Assembly: GCA_900542495.1 (NCBI GenBank)
Contig: UQNW01000019.1
Coordinates: 1 to 64,000 of the forward strand
Reading direction: 5' to 3'
Source: an uncultured Roseburia sp.
GTDB lineage: Bacteria; Bacillota; Clostridia; Lachnospirales; Lachnospiraceae
Length of the DNA stretch: 64,000 nucleotides
A program made the position numbers and the translations under genes. The notes beneath the pieces were generated by a model. It had not been told where the DNA came from. It was given only the letters and a program-made list of their open reading frames with translations, and made no database searches. Positions 1-7,733 of this stretch are shown one piece after another (position 1 is the first letter of the stretch; every line of letters starts with the position of its first letter).

Positions 1-26
1 TGCAAAGCACCACCAATGGTGGCAAG

Positions 27-50
27 GCTCTTGACAGGGCTTTTTCTTTT
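27..50 (+). terminator. weak terminator-like hairpin at left edge
   Basis: A five-pair stem (27-31 with 36-40, one G-T pair, TGAC loop) is followed directly by TTTTTCTTTT. It may end a transcript entering from outside the window. Just upstream, CACCAATGGTG (positions 10-22) is itself palindromic. No gene is seen in bases 1-217. Confidence 0.3.
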
Positions 51-131
51 CTGTGATTGGTAATCAAGAGGAAGAAAGGAAAAATGTGTATGTTCAACGC
101 AGAAAATATTTAAAGGGTATGCTGATTTTTA

Positions 132-160
132 TTGTGGCGGATATATGGAACTGTTATAAT
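132..160 (+). promoter_or_regulatory. sigma-A type promoter for the first membrane-protein gene
   Basis: TTGTGG at 132-137 and a perfect TATAAT at 155-160 are separated by 17 bases. The first gene starts about 50 bases downstream. The spacing and the exact -10 make this credible. Confidence 0.55.
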
Positions 161-217
161 ATGGATAACAAAATTATATTAGCATAGACATTAAGTGTTG
201 CAAGGAGGTATTATTTT

Positions 218-736
218 ATGAATGAGAAAAAACAAAAAATTGTTAAGAATATGCTGAATGTTTCTATGGCTGTTTTTGTTCTCTATATAGTTCTAGGGTT
301 GGTTATTTGTTTACAACCCAAAATTTTCTTAAAGTCCATGCTCGGATATGGGGAAATAATATTAGAAAATAGCGTTCTTAATTTTTACCAAATTGGAGAA
401 TTTATTGTAATCGGAATTGTATTTATCTTATTGTGGTTTCTTTCAAAGAAGAAGATATTTGAACATTCAAGCAAGTCTACTATTTTAGGTGTCTTGAATA
501 CGATTATGGCAGTTTCAGTATGTGTTGTAATACCATTTATTATTACACTTTTATCACATTCATATGGTTATGCTGTCATTTTCCCACAGTCTGAAACAGA
601 ATATGCGTTTTTTACGGGCATATCAGAGCTTGTAAATTATGTTGAACCGTTATCTTTTATTCCAGTTGCAATATTTTTATGTGCTTATGTAGTATATTGG
701 ATAGAAGTGACTTGTAACAAAAAAACAGGAGAATAA
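218..736 (+). CDS. hypothetical four-helix membrane protein
   Basis: I do not recognise a family. The 172-residue product has about four hydrophobic segments (roughly residues 12-35, 58-75, 88-112 and 145-163), short lysine-rich termini and no signal-peptide cleavage motif, so it is probably an integral membrane protein. The start is supported by GGAGG about nine bases upstream of the ATG. Base composition is visibly more AT-rich than the housekeeping genes from 1.9 kb on, which suggests acquisition by transfer. It is followed by a second membrane-protein gene on the same strand. Function unknown. Confidence 0.6.
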   Translation: MNEKKQKIVKNMLNVSMAVFVLYIVLGLVICLQPKIFLKSMLGYGEIILENSVLNFYQIGEFIVIGIVFILLWFLSKKKIFEHSSKSTILGVLNTIMAVSVCVVIPFIITLLSHSYGYAVIFPQSETEYAFFTGISELVNYVEPLSFIPVAIFLCAYVVYWIEVTCNKKTGE

Positions 737-816
737 TATTGCTTTACAATTTATCAAAAAGTATGAAGCAATATGTCACTAAGCAATTATCAAAATAAGT
801 AAAGAAGGTTTGGCAA

Positions 817-1497
817 ATGGTAAATAGTAAAAATTTAACAATCGTAACCATATCAACCATTTTATTTGGACTGCTTTCAAAGTGGTTGGTAGGTGTGCCT
901 TATATGGCGTGGGGGTATTTTGATAAATTATTTATAGCATCTTTTATTTTGTGGATGCTTTATAGCACTATGTTGTATTTAGCTATTAAAATAGAAAATG
1001 AAAATTATTTAAAACTTGGATTTACTGGAGTTGTGTTCGGTTTAATTTCAGCATGTTTAAAAATGGGGTTGGACGCTATTATAGAACACTTTACGAAATT
1101 TTCAGGAAATTTGATTGTTACAGCATTTATGATGGAAATGGGAATCCTTATTTTTGGAAGTGCTATTATTTTTGTTTTATATGTCTGTGTTGCGAAGAAA
1201 AAAATTTTGTGGAATAAATCTATGAAAAATTGTACTTTGGGATTAGGAGGAATTGCGGGTATATATTTTGCTGTAATCATTTATTACCTATGGCAGTTAA
1301 GACATTGGATGGAGAAGTTTGCAGATTTTGATATTATAAAAGAGATTGGAGAAGAACAAGGACTGCTAAATTTGTCAACAAAATATGCTCAGGAATCAAC
1401 TGTGGTGGGAATGATTGTATATGTCCTCTTTTTTATAGTTTTATGGATCGCTTTAAAAAAGAATACAGAAAACAAAGAGTTTGATGATAACTTTTAA
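817..1497 (+). CDS. hypothetical polytopic membrane protein
   Basis: Unrecognised 226-residue membrane protein with about five or six hydrophobic helices (roughly residues 8-25, 37-57, 67-85, 102-127, 140-160 and 197-215). The last two are separated by a soluble, acidic stretch. The start is preceded by AAGAAGG at a reasonable distance. Like its upstream neighbour it is AT-rich; the pair could be one accessory operon (80-base gap). No transporter or enzyme motif is seen. Tandem hairpins follow from 1628. Confidence 0.6.
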   Translation: MVNSKNLTIVTISTILFGLLSKWLVGVPYMAWGYFDKLFIASFILWMLYSTMLYLAIKIENENYLKLGFTGVVFGLISACLKMGLDAIIEHFTKFSGNLIVTAFMMEMGILIFGSAIIFVLYVCVAKKKILWNKSMKNCTLGLGGIAGIYFAVIIYYLWQLRHWMEKFADFDIIKEIGEEQGLLNLSTKYAQESTVVGMIVYVLFFIVLWIALKKNTENKEFDDNF

Positions 1498-1627
1498 AAG
1501 TTGTAAATTCTATATCATATAATAAAATGCTATTTTGTTAGTATATGAGTAGGCGTTCTTTGATTTGGGATGATGAAGTATAATGTTAGCAAAAAATTCC
1601 AGTTTGACAACTTCATATCCATTATAC

Positions 1628-1693
1628 AAAGCAGTTGGTCTTAGGATTGACTGCTTTTTTAAAAGACACCATTTAGGTATAATGATGTCTTTT
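1628..1693 (+). terminator. two back-to-back hairpins ending the accessory pair
   Basis: AAAGCAGT (1628-1635) pairs with ACTGCTTT (1650-1657), followed by a T run to 1660, a canonical intrinsic terminator. A second hairpin starts at once: AAAAGACA (1661-1668) pairs with TGTCTTTT (1686-1693). The rest of 1498-1943 holds no convincing gene. Confidence 0.65.
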
Positions 1694-1730
1694 GAGTGTT
1701 ATTTTATAGGTCATATCAAGGCTTATTCAA

Positions 1731-1751
1731 TCGTGGTAAATTCGTGGTAAA
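1731..1751. repeat. tandem 10-bp direct repeat TCGTGGTAAA
   Basis: TCGTGGTAAA occurs at 1731-1740 and again at 1742-1751, an 11-base period. It lies between the AT-rich accessory genes and ychF. It could be part of an attachment core or a binding site; no recombinase gene is in the window, so this is only a possibility. Confidence 0.4.
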
Positions 1752-1842
1752 ATGAATGTTTTCCTATACGTCAAAATGCTTGAAAGTATTGTATTTATGC
1801 GGATAATCAAAAATCAGATATAAAATTTTAAATAAAAACCTT

Positions 1843-1894
1843 GTACATAAGAAAGAAATGTACATTTTAGCTCTAATGTGGTACACTATATAAT
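1843..1894 (+). promoter_or_regulatory. ychF promoter region with an upstream palindrome
   Basis: A perfect TATAAT lies at 1889-1894, 49 bases before the ychF start. No good -35 is seen at the normal spacing. Instead an inverted repeat, GTACAT (1843-1848) and ATGTAC (1858-1863), sits just upstream, a candidate operator or activator site. Confidence 0.4.
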
Positions 1895-1943
1895 GCTGTA
1901 TCAATTATGAAAATGAATACTTTTAGAAGGAGAAACATACATT

Positions 1944-3044
1944 ATGAAACTCGGAATCGTCGGACTTCCAAACGTTGGAAAGTCTACCTTATTTAATTCA
2001 CTGACCAAAGCAGGAGCGCTCTCAGCAAACTATCCATTTGCAACAATTGATCCGAACGTCGGAATCGTTTCCGTACCGGATGAGAGAATTGTAAAACTTG
2101 GAGAACTGTATCACACGAAGAAAGTAACACCTGCCACAATCGAATTTGTAGATATCGCAGGTCTTGTAAAAGGAGCCAGCAAGGGTGAGGGACTTGGAAA
2201 CCAGTTCCTTGCAAACATCCGTGAAGTAGATGCGATCGTACACGTAGTACGTTGTTTTGAGGATACTAACATTATCCATGTAGACGGATCAATCGATCCT
2301 GCAAGAGATATTGAGACGATCAATCTGGAACTGATCTTCTCTGATATTGAGATCCTTGACAGAAGAATTGCCAAGATTTCCAAACAGGCAAGAATGGACA
2401 AGACACTTGCAAAAGAACTTGAACTGGTAGAAGCAGTCAAGGCTCATCTTGAAGCCGGCAAAATGGCAAGATCTTTTGAAGTACCTGATGATGAGGACGC
2501 ACAGATCTGGTTTAAAGGATACAATCTTCTGACTGCAAAGCCGACAATTTACGCAGCAAATGTTGCAGAGGATGATCTTGCAGATGACGGAGCTTCCAAT
2601 CCGCATGTTGCAAAAGTAAGAGAGATGGCAAAAGAGGAAGGGGCAGAAGTATTCGTAATCTGTGCACAGATCGAGCAGGAACTCGCAGAACTTTCTGAGG
2701 AAGAAAAGAAAGAGTATTTAGATGATCTCGGTGTGGCATCCAGCGGACTTGACAAACTGGTAGCAGCAAGTTACAGCCTGCTTGGACTGATCAGCTTTTT
2801 GACTGCAGGAGAGGATGAATGTCGTGCATGGACCATTAAGAAAGGTACAAAAGCGCCACAGGCAGCCGGCAAGATCCATACCGATTTTGAGCGTGGATTT
2901 ATCAAAGCTGAGGTTGTAAATTATCAGGATCTTTTAGATAATGGAAGCCTTGCAGCAGCCCGTGAAAAAGGAATCGTGGGTATGGAAGGAAAAGAGTACG
3001 TGGTCAAAGACGGAGATGTTATCTTATTCCGCTTTAACGTATAA
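1944..3044 (+). CDS. ychF: YchF/OLA1-family ribosome-associated P-loop NTPase
   Basis: 366 residues, the usual length of the family. The P-loop GLPNVGKST is at residues 7-15, the G3 DIAG motif near residue 70, and the G4 position reads NVAE, the family's departure from NKxD that favours ATP. A TGS domain forms the C-terminus, ending in the typical VILFRFNV. Family members bind 50S/70S ribosomes and affect stress responses and translation. AAGGAG lies ten bases before the ATG. The next gene starts 95 bases downstream behind a strong hairpin. Confidence 0.96.
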   Translation: MKLGIVGLPNVGKSTLFNSLTKAGALSANYPFATIDPNVGIVSVPDERIVKLGELYHTKKVTPATIEFVDIAGLVKGASKGEGLGNQFLANIREVDAIVHVVRCFEDTNIIHVDGSIDPARDIETINLELIFSDIEILDRRIAKISKQARMDKTLAKELELVEAVKAHLEAGKMARSFEVPDDEDAQIWFKGYNLLTAKPTIYAANVAEDDLADDGASNPHVAKVREMAKEEGAEVFVICAQIEQELAELSEEEKKEYLDDLGVASSGLDKLVAASYSLLGLISFLTAGEDECRAWTIKKGTKAPQAAGKIHTDFERGFIKAEVVNYQDLLDNGSLAAAREKGIVGMEGKEYVVKDGDVILFRFNV

Positions 3045-3101
3045 GACAGGAAAAGTGTTACTCAAAATTTTGCCAGCGGACTTGCAAAAAAAGGGAAAAA
3101 A

Positions 3102-3144
3102 CGCATATCATTTTCCGAGAGGATGTTTCGGAGAATGGTATGCG
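3102..3144 (+). promoter_or_regulatory. 17-bp hairpin enclosing the Shine-Dalgarno and start codon
   Basis: Bases 3102-3118 pair continuously with 3128-3144 (17 pairs, two G-U wobbles, nine-base loop). The right arm contains the purine-rich ribosome-binding site (CGGAGA, 3129-3134) and the ATG at 3140-3142 of the next gene. There is no long T run after it, so a pure terminator role is less likely than control of translation, though it could also end part of the ychF transcript. Confidence 0.6.
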
Positions 3145-3394
3145 CTTTTGTGACTTGGCAGAAAAAGAAGTGATCAATATGTGCGACTGCAAATGTCTTG
3201 GAAACGTTCATGATCTTGACATCGACGAGTGTAACGGAACAATCCGTGCACTGATCGTACCCGGACCTGGAAAATGGTTTGGCTGTTTTGGCAGGGATTT
3301 TGAATTGTTTATTCCGTGGTGTAAGATTGTGAAGATCGGACCGGACATTATTTTAGTTGATATTGATGAAAAAGAGGCAAAACACAAGGTTTAA
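3140..3394 (+). CDS. YlmC/YmxH-family PRC-barrel sporulation-associated protein
   Basis: 84 residues. The N-terminus MRFCDLAEKEVIN is characteristic of this family, followed by a CDCK-type cysteine pair and the PRC-barrel core with the GKWFGCFG and IPWCKIVKIG motifs. In Bacillus and Clostridium related small proteins are tied to sporulation, with no known biochemical activity. This start matches homologous N-termini even though it lies inside a stable hairpin. The next gene begins 22 bases downstream. Confidence 0.85.
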   Translation: MRFCDLAEKEVINMCDCKCLGNVHDLDIDECNGTIRALIVPGPGKWFGCFGRDFELFIPWCKIVKIGPDIILVDIDEKEAKHKV

Positions 3395-3416
3395 AGAGAA
3401 GAAAACAGGAGAGACA

Positions 3417-4256
3417 ATGTTAGATCAGAGTGTATTTACAGAGACAATCCACGAAGTGGCTGAGATTATCCGCACATCTGCAACACCGTTATCGAAAGAG
3501 GAGATCCTAAGCTATTTCAAAGAGATGGAACTAAACGAGCAGCAGGAAAACATGGTTTTAGAATTCCTTTTGACACCGCATGAGGAAGAAGATGCAGAGG
3601 AAGAGGAAGCAGAAGAAACAGAGGCAGAAGAAGCACAGGAAACGGCAGAGTGGCAGGATACAACCGATGCGTCTGTATTCATGCAGAGCGATTCCGATAA
3701 AAAAGAGGCTGAAACAAAAAAGGCAGACTGCCTGCCGGAATCTAAGATGTTTCAGATGTATCTTGAGGAGATCAGCAGTCTTCCGGTGTATTCGGAAACG
3801 AAAATAGAGGAAATGTACCAGAAGCTGTTGGCAGGAGATGAATCGGTCATCCATACGATTTCTGACAGCTGGATGATCAAAGTATTAGAACTGGCAAAGA
3901 AGCTTGCAGTGAGCTCGGAAGGATTTGAGGATGTCATTCAGGAAGGAAACATGGCATTGTTTTTGAAACTGACGGAGCTTTGCGGAAGTCAGGAGAAAAC
4001 AGATGTTGAGGCGGAATTGCAGAATGCTGTTGAGGAAGCCATGAAATCATCTATTCTTGCAGAGGAAGGCGAGGATGAAGACGAGAAAGCTATGGTCGGA
4101 AAGCTGGCTTTAGTGAACGAAGCAAAGAAATACCTCGCAGACGAGAAGGGCAGGGAAGCTACACTGTCAGAACTTGCAGAATATACGCAGTTGACAGAAG
4201 AGGAACTTTCTGATATTCTCTTATTGATTCAGAAAGCGAATCAGAAGGACAAATAA
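3417..4256 (+). CDS. degenerate sigma-70-like protein lacking promoter-recognition regions
   Basis: Start set at ATG 3417 behind AGGAGA, giving 279 residues. Residues 1-50 resemble sigma region 1.1; about 54-100 is a very acidic linker. Residues 108-190 resemble regions 1.2, 2.1 and 2.2, with MYLEEISSLPV and DVIQEGNMALFLKL, the clamp-binding segment. Near 235-275 a GREATLSELAEYTQLTEEEL stretch matches region 3. The -10-reading regions 2.3/2.4 are replaced by an acidic stretch and region 4 is absent, so it probably binds RNA polymerase without reading promoters. It lies in a ychF-ylmC-type run and ends before a good terminator. Confidence 0.7.
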   Translation: MLDQSVFTETIHEVAEIIRTSATPLSKEEILSYFKEMELNEQQENMVLEFLLTPHEEEDAEEEEAEETEAEEAQETAEWQDTTDASVFMQSDSDKKEAETKKADCLPESKMFQMYLEEISSLPVYSETKIEEMYQKLLAGDESVIHTISDSWMIKVLELAKKLAVSSEGFEDVIQEGNMALFLKLTELCGSQEKTDVEAELQNAVEEAMKSSILAEEGEDEDEKAMVGKLALVNEAKKYLADEKGREATLSELAEYTQLTEEELSDILLLIQKANQKDK

Positions 4257-4317
4257 CATATAGATCCAAAACCATGAATGGAGTGGACTTTTCTGGAGCA
4301 GAGAGCTCTATTTTTCG

Positions 4318-4354
4318 CCACACAACTGAGATGATCGGTTGTGTGGATTTTTTT
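4318..4354 (+). terminator. intrinsic terminator after the sigma-like gene
   Basis: CCACACAAC (4318-4326) pairs perfectly with GTTGTGTGG (4338-4346), then a T-rich tail runs to 4354. It closes the ychF-to-sigma-like transcription unit. Confidence 0.85.
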
Positions 4355-4445
4355 GCGCTAAAATGAGTTGAACCATAGATTGTGACAATGTGGAAATGGC
4401 GTTATCGCACAACAAAAAAGTAAGGATCGTAGAGAGGAAGAACAG

Positions 4446-5774
4446 ATGAATCAGGAATTTATGAAGGAAAAACCGGTTATGCCATTGGTTATTTCAATGG
4501 CACTGCCGATGACATTTTCGATGCTGGTGAATGCATTATATAATATTATAGACAGTTATTTTGTGGCGAGGATCAGCGAGGATGCAATGACAGCATTGTC
4601 GTTAGTATATCCGTTACAGAATCTTGTGAATGCTGTGGTGATCGGTTTCGCAATCGGTATCAATGCAACAATGGCATATTATCTTGGAGCAAAAAAGCAG
4701 GAACTGGCGAATAAGACAGCATCTCTTGGAATGTTACTCAATATGATACACGGAGTGATCCTTGCAGCAGGATGCATTGCGGTTATGCCGGTATTTCTAC
4801 GGATGTTTACAGCGGATGAGGGAATTGTTGGAATGGGAGTACAGTATTCGAATATTGTTTTTTTATTTGCAGTTCCAAATGCAGCAGGACTTTGTTTTGA
4901 AAAAATATTTCAGGCAGTCGGTCGTATGAAGACATCGATGTTTTGCATGCTGGTCGGATGTGTGACAAATATTGTGCTCGATCCTCTTTTTATTTTTGGA
5001 ATCGGGATTTTCCCGGAAATGGGGATTGAGGGCGCTGCGCTTGCAACCGGAATCGGACAGGTCGTGTCATTAGCAGGTTATCTGCTGATGTATTACTTAA
5101 AACCAATCCCGGCAAAAGTGAAAGTAAAAGATATGAAACCGGAAACGCAGCTTTGCAAAAAAGTGTATTCCATTGGAATCCCTGCAACGTTAAGTCTGGC
5201 ACTGCCTTCGGTTCAGGTGTCAGCCCTGAATGCAATCCTGACCGTATATTCTGCAAGCTATGTTCTTGTGTTGGGAGCGTATTTTAAATTGCAGACATTT
5301 TTATATCTGACAGGAAATGGTGTCGTACAGGGTATGAGACCGCTGATCGGCTATAATTATGGGGCAGGAGAGTCAAAACGTGTCAAAGAGATTTTCCAGT
5401 CGGCGCTGTTTCTGATCGCAGTTGTCATGGTGATTGGCACGATCCTTTGTATGGCGGTGCCACAGTCGCTGATCGGGCTGTTCACAGGCAATCCTGAGAC
5501 GATCGCACTGGGCAGGGAAGCCCTCCGGCTGATCAGTATAGGATTTGTCGTATCATCGGTCTCAGTGACGGTATCGGGTGCGTTAGAAGGACTGGGAAAG
5601 GGAAAAGAATCCCTGATTATTTCATTACTCCGCTATATTGTAGTAATTCTTCCATTGGCATTTGTGTTAAGCCGCTTTTGGGGAGCAACAGGTGTATGGC
5701 ACGCATTCTGGATCACAGAGATCATTTCAGCCTTGATTTCTTGGAGTTTATATAAAAAAGAAATTTTGAAATAA
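4446..5774 (+). CDS. MATE-family multidrug/cation efflux transporter
   Basis: 442 residues with about twelve membrane helices in two repeated halves, the standard length and layout of MatE transporters, which export drugs or metabolites in exchange for Na+ or H+. The N-terminus (PVMPLVISMALPMTFSMLVN, ALYNIIDSYFVA) and the second-half equivalent (GNGVVQGMRPLIGYNYGAG) are typical. It appears to be its own transcription unit with a long hairpin at the end. The substrate cannot be inferred from sequence. Confidence 0.92.
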   Translation: MNQEFMKEKPVMPLVISMALPMTFSMLVNALYNIIDSYFVARISEDAMTALSLVYPLQNLVNAVVIGFAIGINATMAYYLGAKKQELANKTASLGMLLNMIHGVILAAGCIAVMPVFLRMFTADEGIVGMGVQYSNIVFLFAVPNAAGLCFEKIFQAVGRMKTSMFCMLVGCVTNIVLDPLFIFGIGIFPEMGIEGAALATGIGQVVSLAGYLLMYYLKPIPAKVKVKDMKPETQLCKKVYSIGIPATLSLALPSVQVSALNAILTVYSASYVLVLGAYFKLQTFLYLTGNGVVQGMRPLIGYNYGAGESKRVKEIFQSALFLIAVVMVIGTILCMAVPQSLIGLFTGNPETIALGREALRLISIGFVVSSVSVTVSGALEGLGKGKESLIISLLRYIVVILPLAFVLSRFWGATGVWHAFWITEIISALISWSLYKKEILK

Positions 5775-5854
5775 AAAAACAATTTACATTTCTGATAAAT
5801 CTTCTCTTACTGGATAATCAGTAAAGAAGATTTATCAAATGTAAATTGTTTTTT
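5774..5854. terminator. very long shared bidirectional terminator hairpin
   Basis: The arms 5774-5816 and about 5819-5854 pair almost without interruption (about 36 pairs, a two-base and a one-base bulge, loop GATAAT), with A-rich and T-rich ends. It covers the stop codons of both convergent genes (MATE on plus, GGDEF/EAL on minus) and can terminate in both directions. Confidence 0.85.
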
Positions 5855-7550
5855 ATGCACAAGGTGCATCGAGCAGTGTTTCAAATTGATCGATCGGTAC
5901 AGGTTTGGAATAGAAGTAACCCTGATGCCAGGTGGCACCGAACTTATAAATGTAATCGCTGACGTCCTGATTTTCGATTCCTTCAATGCATGTCTCGGTA
6001 TTGGTGCGGTTCGCATAATCTACAATGGACTGTACCATTGCCTGATTCTGCGGTTTCTGTTTGATATCTTTAATAAAACTCATATCGACCTTCAACTCAT
6101 CAAATGGAAGTTCCAATGCAAGACTTAAGGAACTGTTACCGGTTCCAAAATCATCCAGTGCAATTTTAATTCCCTGTGAGTGGAAGAAATCTACCTCACC
6201 TTTTAGAAAATCAACGTCGAGATTTCGGCATCGTTCTGTGAGCTCGAGACATAATTCCTCCGGTTTTGCTCCGGTTTCCTTTAAAATCGTCATAACAGAA
6301 TCACGAAATTCTTTGCGTGCTAACTGTGCAGCTGAGACGTTGACATTTACAAAACAATGCGGAATTTTGTCACGTATTTTTCCAATATCTTCCAAAGCGG
6401 TACGAAGAATCCAGTTTCCAAGATCGAAGATACATGGGTCTTCTTCCAGCCATTCCATGAAAACACCCGGAGAAACCAGTCCATAAGGCTCAAGTTCCCA
6501 GCGGATCAGTGCTTCCATACCACGGATCTTGCCTGTTTTCGTATCGGCAATCGGCTGATAGAACAGACGGAATCCCTCGAAGTGATTGGTTGCACACTGA
6601 TGGATCAATCCGATTAACTCAAACTGTTCCTCGTTATTGCCACAGATCTCATCATTAAAGATGACAAGATCGCCATGGTGTTCATAGCGGGAGTGATTCT
6701 GTGCATAGGTCAGACGGCTTCGGACAGCGTTGGTTTCTTTCATATAAGGTTCTAAGAAGATTGCCCCAGCAGAAATTTTGATTGGAATCCGTTTTCCGTT
6801 CACCTCAATGTTATTTGCCAATGCATCTTCTATGAAATCAAAAATATCGCGAAGTTCGGTTTTTGATATTTTATCCAACACCAGAACGAATTTGGCACCG
6901 GATAAACGATAGGCAGAACCGATATTGCGTACCATATGTAACAGATTCTGGGCAACCTTATTTAAAATCTTGTCCGCAAAAGCAACACTATACATAACGT
7001 TGATATGGCTGAACTGATCGAGTCCGATCTTTAACAGGGCAGAAGGACTTTTGGCTTCTAATAACTGTGTAATGCGGTAATTTAGGGCAGGCTCTGTATA
7101 AAGACCTGTGACAGAGTCCACTTCATCCGAGATACCATAGTTATCGTAGCGGATAACTATGAAAAAAGGCTTTTGCTCGTTATCGTAGAGCATACGCGCT
7201 GTTGCGCGGAAGAGATTGTAGGAATCTTCTCCGTCCTGGATGCGGTATTCCCAGCCTTTGTCGAGATCTTTTCCGGCAACACGGTCTTTGAACCCCTTTT
7301 TAAAAGTGGCAATGTCTTCTGGATGAAGCTTGCGCTTACTCTTTTCCATGCCACGCATGGTATAATTTTCTTCCAGTCCGAAATAATCCATTACCTGTTC
7401 CGACCACCAGGTGATACCGGTTCTAAGGTTGGTGATCGAGAGATATGATTTTCTGGAAAGGGAAGTGATCGCTTTTATCATATCAGGAAAAAGCTGATTG
7501 ATTCCCTCCCAGAAAAGTTGTTCGTTATTGTTTGCCTTATCGTTTTTCAT
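5853..7550 (-). CDS. PAS/degenerate-GGDEF/EAL cyclic-di-GMP phosphodiesterase candidate
   Basis: Start taken at the ATG ending at 7550 (GGGGAA lies just upstream), giving 565 residues. A PAS-like sensor spans about 30-135. A GGDEF-type fold follows, but its signature reads SGAKF, so it should not make c-di-GMP and may be regulatory. The C-terminal EAL domain keeps EALIRW, NVNVSAAQL, ELTERC, DDFGTG, the lysine in FDELKVD, EGIENQ and QGYFYSKP, i.e. the metal and catalytic residues, so phosphodiesterase activity is likely. No membrane helices. It stands alone on the minus strand. Confidence 0.9.
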   Translation of the reverse strand: MKNDKANNNEQLFWEGINQLFPDMIKAITSLSRKSYLSITNLRTGITWWSEQVMDYFGLEENYTMRGMEKSKRKLHPEDIATFKKGFKDRVAGKDLDKGWEYRIQDGEDSYNLFRATARMLYDNEQKPFFIVIRYDNYGISDEVDSVTGLYTEPALNYRITQLLEAKSPSALLKIGLDQFSHINVMYSVAFADKILNKVAQNLLHMVRNIGSAYRLSGAKFVLVLDKISKTELRDIFDFIEDALANNIEVNGKRIPIKISAGAIFLEPYMKETNAVRSRLTYAQNHSRYEHHGDLVIFNDEICGNNEEQFELIGLIHQCATNHFEGFRLFYQPIADTKTGKIRGMEALIRWELEPYGLVSPGVFMEWLEEDPCIFDLGNWILRTALEDIGKIRDKIPHCFVNVNVSAAQLARKEFRDSVMTILKETGAKPEELCLELTERCRNLDVDFLKGEVDFFHSQGIKIALDDFGTGNSSLSLALELPFDELKVDMSFIKDIKQKPQNQAMVQSIVDYANRTNTETCIEGIENQDVSDYIYKFGATWHQGYFYSKPVPIDQFETLLDAPCA

Positions 7551-7625
7551 TCGTATTCCCCGCTGACATTTTATGGATGTCGCCCAATGCACATGATAAA
7601 CTCACTGTAATTATCAGATGTTATA

Positions 7626-7698
7626 TATCTATTCAGCACACGTTCGCAAATTTATGAAAATTGCCTTGGATCTGAATAGATACTATATTATAAATTAT
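7626..7698 (-). promoter_or_regulatory. leader inverted repeat and promoter of the GGDEF/EAL gene
   Basis: On the minus strand a TATAAT lies at about 7693-7698. Between it and the gene an 11-base perfect inverted repeat, TATCTATTCAG (7626-7636) and CTGAATAGATA (7672-7682), encloses 35 bases. It could be an operator or an RNA stem; there is no T run, so a terminator is less likely. Confidence 0.4.
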
Positions 7699-7733
7699 AA
7701 CATAAAACAAACACAATTTCGAGTTTTTTCGTA

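Noticed and set aside
1498..1943. tRNA or integrase remnant at the accessory/core border
   Set aside because: No cloverleaf and no recombinase frame could be found; only hairpins and a direct repeat are present.
5853..7550. Diguanylate cyclase activity for the GGDEF/EAL protein
   Set aside because: The GGDEF signature is SGAKF, which lacks the catalytic glycines and acids.
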